This document shows positions 18,749-27,818 of a stretch of 64,000 bases of DNA, in pieces. The position numbers were made by a program, and so were the translations under genes. How positions within the stretch are numbered: position 1 is the stretch's first letter; each line of letters starts with the position of its first letter. Location: contig NZ_JACHYN010000020.1 of NCBI RefSeq assembly GCF_014192915.1, forward strand, positions 35,578 through 99,577, read 5' to 3'. This DNA is from Azospirillum sp. OGB3 (GTDB lineage: Bacteria > Pseudomonadota > Alphaproteobacteria > Azospirillales > Azospirillaceae). The notes below the pieces were generated by a model. That model was not told the DNA's origin, searched no databases, and was given only the letters and a program-made list of their open reading frames with translations.

Positions 18749-21700
18749 ATGTCCACGTCCCCGCAACGGACCATCGACATCCCGATCGTCGTGAACGCCT
18801 GGGGCGTGTCCGCTGGCCAAGCGCCGCATTTCCGACTCCTGGTCGATGGCGTGATGATCGGCGAGGCGTGGGTCGCCGCCACCTCCAGCACGCCCTACCG
18901 CTTCACCGCCACGGTCGATCCCGATCAGGCCCACCGGATCTCGATCTGGTACGACAATGACGGGGTGGTGAACGGGGTGGACCGCAACCTCTTCGTCGGC
19001 TCCATTGTCGTCGACGGGCAGGAGGTCAAATCCACCGACACGCGCGTCACCTACGACAAGGGGGCGGTGGACGGAAAGGACGTGGTTGCCGGCCAGGTCG
19101 GCCTCTACTGGGGCGGCCTGCTGTCCTTCGGGCTGGGAGAGGAGATGTTCGGCGGCCCGCTGGTCCGCCCCCCGCCCAAGCCGGAGGAGCTCATCACCCG
19201 GCCCATCCCCATCGCCGTCGAGGCGGCGCGCGGCGCGTCCGCCACAGGGCCGGTGCGCTTCAAGATCCTGGTGGACGGCACCCTGGTCGGGGAAGCGGAG
19301 GCCGTGTCCGGCACCGCCGAACGCTTCACCTTCGGCGTCACCCTCGACCCGTCCGTTGCCCACACGGTGCGGATCCTGCCGGTGGGAGACCTGACGCTCG
19401 GCGCCGTGACGGTGAACGGCAAGACCCTGCCCCCCCTTGCGCCGTCCAACGACGGGTCCGTCACCCTGGCGGTCACCGCCCCGGTCTTTCAGGGCAGCGC
19501 GTCGGACGCTCCGGCCCCGCAGGGTGACGCCTTCTACGTGGCGAAGACCGGCAACGACGCCTGGTCCGGGCGGCTGGCCGCCCCCAACGCCGAAGGCACC
19601 GACGGCCCCTTCGCCAGCCTGGAACGGGCGCAGGCGGCCATGCGCGCCGGCACCGTCAAGACCACTTACATCCGCGAGGGCTCCTACAATCCGACGGGCA
19701 CGCTCAGCCTCGGCGCGCCGGACAGCGGCGTCCGTATCCTCGGCTATCCAGGCGAGCAGGCGGTCCTCAGCGGCGGCGAGCGCGTCACCGGCTTCACCTA
19801 CGAGGGCAACGGCGTCTGGTCGGCGCCCCTGTCCGCGGCTCCGGGGCTGGACGTCACCGTCGATGGCGTGCGCTACCGGCTGGCCTCCAAGGGGGCCTAC
19901 GACCCGGAGGACGCGACCACCGGCTGGTTCATCGCCGACGCGAGCGCCTATGGCGCCAGCAAGAACGCGCTGCGCTACCGCGCGGGCGACGTCACCACGG
20001 CCGATCTGGTGCCGGGCAGCCGGGTCCAGGTCTTCGACACCGAACGGCTCCAGGACGCGATCCTGACCGTTGCCGGAATCGACACGGTGACGCGCACCCT
20101 GACCTTCACCTCCGACGCGCCCTTCACCATGCGCGACGGCTCCACCTTCAAGCTGCTGGGCAACAGCGCCCACGTCGATCAGATGGGCGAGTTCGCCTAC
20201 CGCGCCTCGGACGGGCGGCTGGTCATCAAGGCGGGGCAGGACTTCACCGGAACCGGGGTGGAGGTCGCCCGGCTCGGCACGCTGCTGCGGCTGAACGGCG
20301 CCAACGGGGTGACGATCCAGGGGCTGACCTTCACCAACACGACGACGGACGGCAACGCGCTCGACGTCCTGAACGGCGACGTCAACACCATCGCCGGCAA
20401 CAGCTTCGTGAACGTCGGCACCGGCATCCGGCTGACCCAGGGGTCGGACCGCAATCTGGTCAGCGGCAATTATCTGGACCATCTCGGCATCAACGGCATC
20501 GCGCTGACCGGCCAGTCGATCGGCAACACGGTGACCGGCAACCGCATCCAACACATCGGCGAGGTGCGCAAATACGCCGGCGGCATCATGGCGTCGGGGA
20601 TCAGCGACACGGTGATCTCCCACAACGACATCGACCACAGTTCGCGCTACGGCATCTCGGTCAAGAACTGGGACACCGCGACGATCAGCCTCAACAACGC
20701 CATCCTTTACAACCGCGTCCGCAACACGGGATTGGAGACGGCGGATTCCGGCGGCATCGAGTTGCTCGGGCGGTCGAACCTGAACACCGGGACGCGGATC
20801 GAAGGCAACCGGGTCGAGCACACCGGTGGCATCGCCACCACCAGCACCGGCCAGTGGCTGCGCGACTACAAAGGCTACGGCATCTATCTGGACGACCTGA
20901 CCAGCGGCGTGACGGTGACGGGCAACTTCCTGCGCAACACCGCCTGGGCCGCCGTCATGATCCATGGCGGCCATGACAACACCGTCACCAACAACGTCAG
21001 CGTGCTCGGCGCCAACGGCGAGAGCTTCATCCGCATCGAATGGGTGCCCCTGGCGGGCGCGGCGGGCATCCCGGCGAACAACACGGTCACCGGCAACCTC
21101 GTGTCGGGGGCGGTGCCGCTCGGCGGCTACGTGACGGTCCTGTCGGCGGGGCAGAACGCCATCGACGCCAATTTCCTGCACCAGGTCGGCGCCTATGGGG
21201 CGAACGACCGGGCCGGCGACCCGTTGTTCGCCGACGCCTACAACCACGACTACAGCCTGCTGCCGCTGTCCCCGGCGCTCACCGCCGGCCTCCAGGATCT
21301 CGCCTGGACGCTGATGGGCATCGTCTCCGGCGGCGGCACGACACCCCCGCAGCAAGGTGGCGGGGGCATCACCCCCCTTCCCCCGTCCGATCCCCAGGCC
21401 AACCAGCCGCCCGCCCCGGTGCCAGCGCCCGACAACGGGACCCCCGCCACACCGCCGGTCCTCGAGCCGGGCGGCGGCATGTCCCCCACCCCGCCCGCCT
21501 CGTCCCCGCTTCCCGACGCCACGTCGGAACGGCCCTTCGTTCCCTTCAGCCGGACCGTGAACGGGGTCCAGCAGACGGTGGCCGCCTATGCCTATGATGG
21601 CCCGGTGGCGAACCTGCAATGGGCTTTCTACGGCACCGCCGAGGACGAGGTGGTCGGCGGGTCGGACGGGAACGACTTCATCCACCTGATGGGCGGGAAC

Positions 21701-22072
21701 GACGCGGCCTGGGGCGGTGCGGGTGATGACGTGCTGGACGGCGGTTCGGGCTCAAACTGGCTGATCGGCGGGCCGGGCCACGACACCTTCTTCGTGGACG
21801 GGCGCGGGGGCGAGGTCACCTGGTCCACCATCGTCGATCTGGAGCGGGGCGAATGGGCGACCCTCTGGGGGTTCGTGCCCGGCCAGTCCCGGCTGACCTG
21901 GGAGGAGATGGGCGGCGCCGATGGCTACAAGGGCGCCACAGTCCGCTGCGACATCGACGGCAACGGCACCATCGACGCCAGCATGACCTTCACCGGCAAG
22001 TCGGTGGGCGCGATGACCGTCACCACCGGCATGGCCGGCAACGACTCCTACATCGCGTTCATCACCCTGTAG
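18749..22072 (+). CDS. Exported parallel beta-helix protein with carbohydrate-binding-like N-terminus and RTX-type C-terminal domain
   Basis: A 1107-residue protein. Two similar ~90-residue blocks near residues 5-90 and 150-230 (VDGVMIGEAWVAA; VDGTLVGEAEAVSG) resemble CBM60-type xylan-binding modules. From about residue 260 (FYVAKTGNDAWSGRL) a right-handed beta-helix runs to about residue 860, with repeated turns such as NTVTGNRIQHIG and GVTVTGNFLRN. A Pro/Gly-rich linker follows, and then a ~175-residue C-terminal domain with Ca-binding GGNDAAWGGAGDDVLDGG repeats. That last domain is nearly the same in the two proteins encoded at 46148 and 48872. There is no N-terminal signal peptide, consistent with type I secretion. 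The start is uncertain; ATG 18749 lacks a strong ribosome site. Likely a surface glycan-active or adhesive protein. Confidence 0.78.
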   Translation: MSTSPQRTIDIPIVVNAWGVSAGQAPHFRLLVDGVMIGEAWVAATSSTPYRFTATVDPDQAHRISIWYDNDGVVNGVDRNLFVGSIVVDGQEVKSTDTRVTYDKGAVDGKDVVAGQVGLYWGGLLSFGLGEEMFGGPLVRPPPKPEELITRPIPIAVEAARGASATGPVRFKILVDGTLVGEAEAVSGTAERFTFGVTLDPSVAHTVRILPVGDLTLGAVTVNGKTLPPLAPSNDGSVTLAVTAPVFQGSASDAPAPQGDAFYVAKTGNDAWSGRLAAPNAEGTDGPFASLERAQAAMRAGTVKTTYIREGSYNPTGTLSLGAPDSGVRILGYPGEQAVLSGGERVTGFTYEGNGVWSAPLSAAPGLDVTVDGVRYRLASKGAYDPEDATTGWFIADASAYGASKNALRYRAGDVTTADLVPGSRVQVFDTERLQDAILTVAGIDTVTRTLTFTSDAPFTMRDGSTFKLLGNSAHVDQMGEFAYRASDGRLVIKAGQDFTGTGVEVARLGTLLRLNGANGVTIQGLTFTNTTTDGNALDVLNGDVNTIAGNSFVNVGTGIRLTQGSDRNLVSGNYLDHLGINGIALTGQSIGNTVTGNRIQHIGEVRKYAGGIMASGISDTVISHNDIDHSSRYGISVKNWDTATISLNNAILYNRVRNTGLETADSGGIELLGRSNLNTGTRIEGNRVEHTGGIATTSTGQWLRDYKGYGIYLDDLTSGVTVTGNFLRNTAWAAVMIHGGHDNTVTNNVSVLGANGESFIRIEWVPLAGAAGIPANNTVTGNLVSGAVPLGGYVTVLSAGQNAIDANFLHQVGAYGANDRAGDPLFADAYNHDYSLLPLSPALTAGLQDLAWTLMGIVSGGGTTPPQQGGGGITPLPPSDPQANQPPAPVPAPDNGTPATPPVLEPGGGMSPTPPASSPLPDATSERPFVPFSRTVNGVQQTVAAYAYDGPVANLQWAFYGTAEDEVVGGSDGNDFIHLMGGNDAAWGGAGDDVLDGGSGSNWLIGGPGHDTFFVDGRGGEVTWSTIVDLERGEWATLWGFVPGQSRLTWEEMGGADGYKGATVRCDIDGNGTIDASMTFTGKSVGAMTVTTGMAGNDSYIAFITL

Positions 22073-22136
22073 CCAGCCCCGCGCGCAGGACCCGGCGGGC
22101 GGAACGGACAGCTGAATCGACGATTCACGGGCGATG

Positions 22137-22172
22137 CATCGACGTTATCACCACCTCCTTCATAACGCGATG
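22137..22172 (+). promoter_or_regulatory. ModE-like dyad upstream of mosBA
   Basis: The site reads CATCG-A-CGTTAT, a 13-nt spacer, then ATAACG-CGATG: a near-perfect inverted repeat with a single extra base in the left arm. Known ModE boxes have CGTTAT/ATAACG outer half-sites with similar spacing, although the inner ATA/TAT bases are absent here. It sits about 165 bp before mosB in an otherwise empty gap, so molybdate-dependent control is a reasonable inference. The 263-bp gap holds no gene. Confidence 0.5.
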
Positions 22173-22335
22173 AAAAACAACGATCTTTTCAATTTCCGGG
22201 TTGACGCGGCCACGGGAAGGGCTCACGGTTCCGACAACGCTTAATACAAAAGTCAGTCTCCGATACGCTGTTTTGCGGGATCGGCAGGGCGGAAACGCAC
22301 CGGCATGCCTTCGAACCGAAAGGGAACAGCCCCTC

Positions 22336-23148
22336 ATGACCAGCACGACAGCGGAGCTTGAAGCGCTCCTCATGCAGCGGTCGCTGACCGACGCGCAGCT
22401 TCTGGCGGCTGCGGACGCCGCGGCGGATTTCCGCATCCTGCCGAACGCGACGGTGCTCAAGATCGGCGGCCAGAGCGTCATCGACCGCGGCCGCGCCGCC
22501 GTCTACCCGCTGGTCGACGAGATCGTCGCCGCCCGCAAGGAGCATAAGCTGCTGATCGGGACCGGCGCCGGCACCCGCGCCCGCCACCTCTACTCGATCG
22601 CGGCGGGGCTGAACCTGCCGGCCGGCCTGCTCTCGCAGCTCGGCGGCTCGGTCGCCGACCAGAACGCCGCGATGCTGGGCCAGCTCCTCGCCAAGCACGG
22701 CATCTCCGCGGTGGATGGCGCCGGCCTGTCGTCGGTACCGTTATTCCTGGCCGAAGTGAACGCCGTCGTCTTCAGCGGGATGCCGCCCTACAAGCTGTGG
22801 ATGCGCCCCGCCGCCGAGGGCGTCATCCCGCCCTACCGCACCGACGCCGGCTGTTTCCTGGTGGCCGAGCAGTTCGGCTGCAAGGCGATGATCTACGTGA
22901 AGGACGAGAACGGGCTCTACACCGGCAACCCGAAGACCTCGAAGAACGCCACCTTCATCCCGAAAATCTCGGTGGACGAGATGAAGGCGAAGGGGCTGCA
23001 GGACTCGATCCTGGAATTTCCGGTGCTCGATCTGCTGAAGAACGCCCGCCATGTGCGCGAGGTGCAGGTCATCAACGGCTTGGTCCCCGGCAACCTGACC
23101 CGCGCGCTCGCCGGCGAGCATGTCGGCACCATCATCACCGCGCGCTGA
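22336..23148 (+). CDS. mosB: Molybdenum storage protein, beta-type subunit
   Basis: A 270-residue amino-acid-kinase-fold protein. The sequence ELEALLMQRSLTDAQL, then KIGGQSVIDRGRAAVYPLVD, GTGAGTRARHLYSIAAGL and SGMPPYKLWMRPAAEGVIPP, follows the Azotobacter MosB subunit almost residue for residue as I remember it, including length. MoSto is a hexamer of three alpha-beta dimers that packs about 100 molybdenum atoms as polyoxomolybdate clusters, using ATP. ATG 22336 aligns with the known N-terminus; AGGGA lies upstream. It is 13 bp from mosA, one operon. It implies a molybdenum reserve, typically for nitrogenase. Confidence 0.93.
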   Translation: MTSTTAELEALLMQRSLTDAQLLAAADAAADFRILPNATVLKIGGQSVIDRGRAAVYPLVDEIVAARKEHKLLIGTGAGTRARHLYSIAAGLNLPAGLLSQLGGSVADQNAAMLGQLLAKHGISAVDGAGLSSVPLFLAEVNAVVFSGMPPYKLWMRPAAEGVIPPYRTDAGCFLVAEQFGCKAMIYVKDENGLYTGNPKTSKNATFIPKISVDEMKAKGLQDSILEFPVLDLLKNARHVREVQVINGLVPGNLTRALAGEHVGTIITAR

Positions 23149-23161
23149 AGGACCACATCCC

Positions 23162-24007
23162 ATGTCCGACACCACCAACAGCATCAAGCACGTGGCCTCG
23201 CCGCTCGCGCGCCAGACCCTTCTCGACGGCAGCCTGACCGCCCCGGTCGCCGGCGTCCGCCCGATCCGCCTGCTGCCCTGGCTGCAGGTCGTGAAGATCG
23301 GCGGGCGGTCGATCATGGACCGCGGCCACGAGGCGATCCTGCCGATTGTCGAGGAAATCCGCAGCATCCTGCCGGAGCACCGGTTGCTGATCCTGACCGG
23401 CGCCGGCATCCGTGCCCGCCATCTCTACAGCGTCGGGCTGGATCTCGGCCTGCCGGTCGGCTCGCTCGCCCCGCTCGCCGCGACGGAGGCCGGGCAGAAC
23501 GGCCACATCCTGGCCTCGCTGCTCTCGCCGGACGGCGTGTCCTACGTCGAGCACGGCACCATCGCGAACCAGCTCGCGGTCCATCTGTCGGCCGCCCGCG
23601 CGGTGGTGGGCAGCGCTTTCCCGCCCTACCACCACCACGAGTTCCCCGGCTCGCGCATCCCGCAGCACCGGGCCGACACCGGCGCCTTCCTGCTGGCCGA
23701 CGCGCTGGGCGCCGCCGGGCTCACCATCGTGGAGGATGTGGACGGCATCTATACCGCCGACCCGAACGGCCCCGAGGCCGGCACGGCGGAGCTGCTGCGC
23801 GAGACCACCGCCACCGAGCTGGCCAAGCAGGGCGGCACGCTGCCGCTGGATGGCGCGCTGCTGGAGGTGATGGCGAACGCCCGCCACCTGGAGCGCGTGC
23901 AGGTCGTCAACGGTCTGGTTCCGGGCCGCCTGACCGCCGCGCTGCGCGGCGGGCATGTCGGCACCATCATCCGCACCGGCATACGAACGGGCGCCCGCCC
24001 GCTCTGA
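23162..24007 (+). CDS. mosA: Molybdenum storage protein, alpha-type subunit
   Basis: A 281-residue partner of mosB. TTNSIKHVASPLARQTL, RPIRLLPWLQVVKIGGRS, VVGSAFPPYHHHEFPGSRIP and VEDVDGIYTADPNGP match the Azotobacter MosA subunit, including the His-rich PYHHHEF segment that lines the polymolybdate cavity. ATP binding is expected in this subunit. AAGGA lies 10 nt before the ATG. The C-terminus is a few residues longer than the Azotobacter protein. A hairpin follows the stop codon. Confidence 0.93.
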   Translation: MSDTTNSIKHVASPLARQTLLDGSLTAPVAGVRPIRLLPWLQVVKIGGRSIMDRGHEAILPIVEEIRSILPEHRLLILTGAGIRARHLYSVGLDLGLPVGSLAPLAATEAGQNGHILASLLSPDGVSYVEHGTIANQLAVHLSAARAVVGSAFPPYHHHEFPGSRIPQHRADTGAFLLADALGAAGLTIVEDVDGIYTADPNGPEAGTAELLRETTATELAKQGGTLPLDGALLEVMANARHLERVQVVNGLVPGRLTAALRGGHVGTIIRTGIRTGARPL

Positions 24008-24036
24008 GCGGCCCCGCTCCGCCGGAGACCGACAAA

Positions 24037-24062
24037 GGCGTCCGGTGGTGACACCGGGCGCC
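24037..24062. terminator. Hairpin between convergent mosA and small membrane-protein gene
   Basis: GGCGTCCGGTG-GTGA-CACCGGGCGCC forms an 11-bp stem with one G-T pair. It lies 29 bp after the mosA stop and 9 bp beyond the stop of the opposing gene. T-tracts are poor, so it would be a weak bidirectional terminator. Confidence 0.5.
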
Positions 24063-24071
24063 TTCGGGTGT

Positions 24072-24371
24072 TCAGTTGCTCGCCACCGGCTTGCGGACGG
24101 CCTTCTGTCCGTCGGTCTTCGCCACGGCCTTCACGACGGGCGGCGCCATGTCTTCGGAAGACGCCTGCTGAAGCCGGCCCTGCGGGCTCGCCTTCGACGG
24201 GAAGGCCGTCGGCAGCAGCATCGCGGCGAAGACGGCGACGGCAATCAGGGTCTTCACGGCTTCCCAGGCGAAGCCGCCGCGGCGCGGGGACTTGGACAGC
24301 AAAAGGGCGTCATCCGCCTCCAAGGCGGTCGCCGAGGCAGCCGGCATCGGCTGGACTGCGGTCATGGACAT
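24072..24371 (-). CDS. Small single-pass membrane protein, unknown function
   Basis: A 99-residue protein not recognised as any family. After a short Ala-rich N-terminus and the basic stretch SKSPRRGGFAWEAVK comes one hydrophobic segment (TLIAVAVFAAMLLPTAF, about residues 41-57), then an Ala/Lys-rich tail likely outside the cytoplasm. ATG 24371 was chosen; an in-frame ATG 57 nt upstream would add an arginine-rich leader. It converges on mosA. The 291 bp upstream to the next gene contain an AT-rich patch near 24475 and no gene. Confidence 0.5.
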   Translation of the reverse strand: MSMTAVQPMPAASATALEADDALLLSKSPRRGGFAWEAVKTLIAVAVFAAMLLPTAFPSKASPQGRLQQASSEDMAPPVVKAVAKTDGQKAVRKPVASN

Positions 24372-24662
24372 GGCAGGCACTCGTGTTCGGGTTCGCCGGA
24401 TTGGTACCCACACCATCGCAAGGGTCATGCCACGCCCCGCGCCCCGAACCCGCCGTTTTCAGGCCTTCGTTTGGAAATTATCTTAAAATCAAACCAATAC
24501 CGGTGATTCCGTCCCGCTGCCGCCCTCGGTGCGGGCATTGTGTTTCATGGGCGCAAAAAAGACCTTTCCGGCTTGCGCACCCGGCAAATTCCTCCCCATG
24601 GGTGGCGGCTTCTGCCGACCCGTCGGGAAAATATTGCCTCACGAAGTGGGGGCTTTCCGGCT

Positions 24663-25868
24663 TCAGGCCATCGCGCGGATCAGCGCGATCTGACGGTCCA
24701 GGCAGCGGGACAGCTCGAACCGCTCCACCGCCGTCTCCCGCGCGGCGCGGGCCAGCGGGGCAAAGGCGCCGGGGTCCTGCAGCACCGCGATGGCCTTGGC
24801 GGCGATGTCGTCGGGGGAGAAGAAATCGGCAAGAAGCCCGTTCTCGCCGTGCCGGATGACCTCCCGCACCGGGGCGGTGTCGGAGCCGATCACCACGCAG
24901 CCGAGCGCCATGGATTCCACCATGGACCAGGACAGGACGAAGGGATAGGTCAGGTAGATGTGCGCCCGCGACAGCCGCAGGACCGATAGATACTGGTCGT
25001 AGGGAAGGTGCCCCAGGAAATGGACGCGCGCCGGATCCAGCGGCATCTCGGCCAACATGGTTTCCCGCCAGCTTTTCCCGCCGGGGGGCGCCGAACCGTA
25101 GCTGACCTCGTCGCCGCCGGCGATCAGCACATGGGCCCTGGGCCGCGCCTCCAGGATGCGCGGCAGGGCGCGCATGAAGCTGGGGAAGCCGCGGTAGGGC
25201 TCCAGGTTGCGCACGGCGTAGGTCAGCACCTCGTCCTGGCGCGTCAGCACCGTGCCGTCGGCCAGGGTGACGCGGATGCCCGGATCGGGAAGGAGCTGCG
25301 CGGTGTCCACCCCGTCGTGGATGACCTCGATCTTCGGGTGGAAGGGCGCCGGGTGGGAGTCGCGCTGCCACTCGGTCGGGGCGATGCCACGGTCGCAGGC
25401 CTCCAGGGCCAGCAGCAGCGGCGTGCTGCGCATGCGCAGCCGCAACACCGTGTCCACATTGACCGGGACCGACGGGTCGAAGCCGACGTCCAACCCCTGG
25501 GCGCGGTAGAAGAACTCGCAGTAGTTCAGGTAGGGGGTGTTGGGAAACACGTCCTTGACGAACAGCGTCTCGCCCCAGCCCGGATGGCCGACGATGACGT
25601 CGGGGCGGAAGCCCTCCTCGCGCAGGCCCATCAGCAGCCGGGCCGCCGCCTGGCCGTGCAGCACCGCGTTCTCGGTGGACACCAGATAGGGGTGCGCGTT
25701 CTCCCGCGCCTTGCGGCTGGGCTGGTAGGAGAGGCGGCGGACGTTCGGGATGTCCCGGTCGGTGCGCTTGGTGATGAAGATGACGCGGTTCGCCGGATCG
25801 GCGGCGAGACGGGCGGCCAGATGCTTGTACTGGCCGGGCATGTTCTGGTGGATGAAGACGATGTTCAT
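24663..25868 (-). CDS. Glycosyltransferase family 4 protein
   Basis: A 401-residue GT-B protein. It has an N-terminal FIHQNMPGQYKHLAARL and VGHPGWGETLFVKDVFP, seen in a GT4 subgroup (often annotated glycosyl transferase group 1 with glycosyl_trans_4_3). The C-terminal donor site is PYDQYLSVLRLSRAHIYLTY plus SMVESMALGCVVIGSD and VREVIRHGENGLL. It starts 10 bp after the VTT membrane protein gene on the same strand, so they are co-transcribed. It probably works at the inner membrane on a surface glycan; specificity unknown. Confidence 0.83.
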   Translation of the reverse strand: MNIVFIHQNMPGQYKHLAARLAADPANRVIFITKRTDRDIPNVRRLSYQPSRKARENAHPYLVSTENAVLHGQAAARLLMGLREEGFRPDVIVGHPGWGETLFVKDVFPNTPYLNYCEFFYRAQGLDVGFDPSVPVNVDTVLRLRMRSTPLLLALEACDRGIAPTEWQRDSHPAPFHPKIEVIHDGVDTAQLLPDPGIRVTLADGTVLTRQDEVLTYAVRNLEPYRGFPSFMRALPRILEARPRAHVLIAGGDEVSYGSAPPGGKSWRETMLAEMPLDPARVHFLGHLPYDQYLSVLRLSRAHIYLTYPFVLSWSMVESMALGCVVIGSDTAPVREVIRHGENGLLADFFSPDDIAAKAIAVLQDPGAFAPLARAARETAVERFELSRCLDRQIALIRAMA

Positions 25869-25878
25869 GGTGTCTCCG

Positions 25879-26571
25879 TCAGGCCCGCCCGGCGCCGAAC
25901 TTCTCCCGCAGCTTCGGCCCGACCTTCGGCAGCAGAACCGACAGGATCAGCAGGCTGAGCCCGATGACGGTCGGCGCGATCCAGTCGGGCTTGCCGGCCA
26001 GGGCGTGATCGCCCGCGGCGCCGAACTGGACGAAGGCCACGGTCATCGGCAGCTGCCCGACCAGCGACCCGAAGGCGTAGGCGCCGAGCCGCACCCGCGT
26101 CAGGCCGAGAGCGTAGTTCACCCCGCTGTGCGGCAGCACGGGAACCAGCCGCAGCATGGCGACGGCGCGCCAGCCGCCGGTCTCCAGCCGGCGCAGGACA
26201 TCGCCCCAGCGCGCCCGGTCCAGGGCCGGGACCAGCCCGTCGCAGACGTAGCGGGTGAGCAGGAAACCGGTGGAGGCGCCGATCACGCTCCCCGCCGCCG
26301 CCAGCACCCCGCCCCACCAGACGCCGAAGACCAGCCCGGCGACCATCGCCATGACGGAGCGCGGGAAGAACAGAAGGCTGGCCAGGATGTGCAGGAGCAG
26401 GAACAGGACCGGTGCCGCGGGGTGATGGCGCAGGATGTCCTGGAGCGCGTCCATCCCGAAGGCCCCATGCCATGCCCACCAGGCCCCGGCCCCACCGAGC
26501 AGGAGCAGGACGAGCAGCCCCCGCCCGAGGTTGCGGAGGATGGACAGGGAGGGCGTGCGGCGCTCGGCCAT
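25879..26571 (-). CDS. TVP38/TMEM64 (VTT/DedA-like) membrane protein
   Basis: A 230-residue protein with about five hydrophobic segments. The VTT signature LLFFPRSVMAMVAGLVFGVWWG lies near residues 63-84, followed by GSVIGASTGFLLTRYV. A second conserved block is LRLVPVLPHSGVNYALGLTRV. The family is thought to act in lipid scrambling or transport of lipid carriers across the inner membrane, which would fit neighbouring glycosyltransferases, but the specific substrate is not known. Confidence 0.85.
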   Translation of the reverse strand: MAERRTPSLSILRNLGRGLLVLLLLGGAGAWWAWHGAFGMDALQDILRHHPAAPVLFLLLHILASLLFFPRSVMAMVAGLVFGVWWGGVLAAAGSVIGASTGFLLTRYVCDGLVPALDRARWGDVLRRLETGGWRAVAMLRLVPVLPHSGVNYALGLTRVRLGAYAFGSLVGQLPMTVAFVQFGAAGDHALAGKPDWIAPTVIGLSLLILSVLLPKVGPKLREKFGAGRA

Positions 26572-26692
26572 GGTGCGGGCCTTCGGTTCGACGAACGGGG
26601 CTTCTATGGTCCAGCTTGCATATCACGGGCGCTACCGCGCCGCGAGAGACGATCGCGCGGGCGCCGGGCGCACCCCCGCGGGCCGGGGCAAG

Positions 26693-26752
26693 AAAAAGGC
26701 CGCAGCCAGGACGGCGCGGCCTTCAAGTCTAGGGAGGAAACGCCCAAAGGGC
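26693..26752. repeat. Hairpin plus GGGAGGAAAC module, copy 1
   Basis: An A5 tract is followed by a GC-rich hairpin (GGCCGC...GCGGCC, 26698-26721). GGGAGGAAAC follows at 26732-26741, then a small hairpin GCCCAAAGGGC at 26742-26752. Read on the minus strand, the GC-rich hairpin ends in a T-tract, as an intrinsic terminator does. Copies 2 and 3 are at 26862 and 31028. The surrounding 508-bp gap (26572-27079) has no gene. Confidence 0.55.
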
Positions 26753-26861
26753 ATCCGGGATTCAATTTATGTTGCAACGCAACAAAGGTCAAGCCCCTCC
26801 GGAGCGACCTTCGCGGAAAAGGCGCCGCCCTTCACTCCATCCCCCTGAAAACAGTAGCCGG

Positions 26862-26929
26862 AAAAAGAAAAGGCTGCAGCCGGTGAGGCGCAGCCTAGTT
26901 CTGGGAGGGAGGAAACCAAGAGAACTTGG
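26862..26929. repeat. Hairpin plus GGGAGGAAAC module, copy 2
   Basis: It has the same order as copy 1: A-rich tract, hairpin (AGGCTGC...GCAGCCT, 26871-26896), CTAG-containing spacer, GGGAGGAAACC at 26907-26917, then the hairpin CCAAG-AGAA-CTTGG (26916-26929). The primary sequence of the last hairpin differs from copy 1 while the structure is kept, which suggests a functional RNA or regulatory module. Confidence 0.55.
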
Positions 26930-27079
26930 TGAGGTCATTTATGGGCCGATTTGATTAACAGCACGTAAACAGGCCATGTATTCCGAAGACATACTCATTT
27001 TTTGAGAAAATCTGGAAAAGCCAAGCTTCCGCTTGATCGAAAAAGGACGGCGTGCGGCACAGCGGGAGGCGAAGCCGCC

Positions 27080-27658
27080 TCACCGATGCCGCTGGTTGAG
27101 CGCCGCGCGGATGTCGTTCTGCCAGACCATGCTGACCAGGGCGATCTGGGTGAGCAGGGCGATCTCGCCGTGCCCGATGGCGGCCAGCAGTTCCTCCCGC
27201 GTCATGAACAGGATTTCCGTCTCCTCAAGGTCGTCGGACAACGGATCGGCCACCCGGCGGCAGCCAGTGGCGTGGAACATGTGGGACACCGCGCCGCCCT
27301 GGTTGGCGTTGACCGTGTAGCCGCCGAGCGCCGTCCAATGGTCCGAGACGAAGCCGGTTTCCTCGAGAAGTTCCCGCCGGGCCGCCGCCAGCGGGTCCTC
27401 GCCCGGCGACAGATGACCGCCTGGAAAGGACAGGTTCACGCGCCGCGGCCCGTGCCGGTACTGGCGGTAGACGATGGCGCACCCATCCGCCGTCTCGGCG
27501 AAGACGCAGGCAAAGGACGGCATGTCGAACTGGTAATAGTCCCGGATGACCCGGCCATCGGGCAGTTCCACCGTCTCGACATGAACTTTCAGGAACGGAT
27601 CGGCGTCGAGCAGTTGGCGGCTTTCAAGCACGGTCCACGGGCGCAGGGGGCGCGTCAT
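27080..27658 (-). CDS. Nudix hydrolase (ADP-ribose pyrophosphatase-like)
   Basis: A 192-residue protein with a complete Nudix box: GGHLSPGEDPLAAARRELLEE-T-G-F (residues about 75-98, with the Mg-binding REXXEE glutamates). The N-terminal half (DGRVIRDYYQFDMPSFACVFA, then VYRQYRHGPRRVNLSFPG) is like ADP-ribose/GDP-mannose pyrophosphatases. It hydrolyses a nucleoside diphosphate linked to another moiety; a nucleotide sugar is possible given the locus. It is monocistronic. Confidence 0.85.
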   Translation of the reverse strand: MTRPLRPWTVLESRQLLDADPFLKVHVETVELPDGRVIRDYYQFDMPSFACVFAETADGCAIVYRQYRHGPRRVNLSFPGGHLSPGEDPLAAARRELLEETGFVSDHWTALGGYTVNANQGGAVSHMFHATGCRRVADPLSDDLEETEILFMTREELLAAIGHGEIALLTQIALVSMVWQNDIRAALNQRHR

Positions 27659-27804
27659 TCCTGGGTCTCCTCATCGCCGCGTCCTCGTTCGCGGTGCGCC
27701 CTGGGTAACGGCTGGTCGCCGCCGAGGCAAGACACATGAAAAGGGGACGCCCGGCCTCGGTGGTCCAGCGTGCATTCGAAAACACTCATCAACCGTTAAG
27801 GGGC

Positions 27805-27818
27805 TTATTGATCAATAA
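27805..27818. promoter_or_regulatory. 14-bp palindrome upstream of tctBA
   Basis: TTATTGATCAATAA is a perfect palindrome in an AT-rich part of the 379-bp gap between the Nudix and tctB genes (27659-28037, no gene). ATCAATAA recurs at 27922-27929. Sites like this often bind dimeric regulators (GntR or similar) of solute uptake operons. No regulator gene is adjacent. Confidence 0.35.

Noticed and set aside
18671..21685. 1004-codon open frame on the minus strand opposite the beta-helix gene
   Set aside because: Composition is dominated by Arg, Gly, Val and His with no domain; it mirrors the third-position GC bias of the real plus-strand gene.
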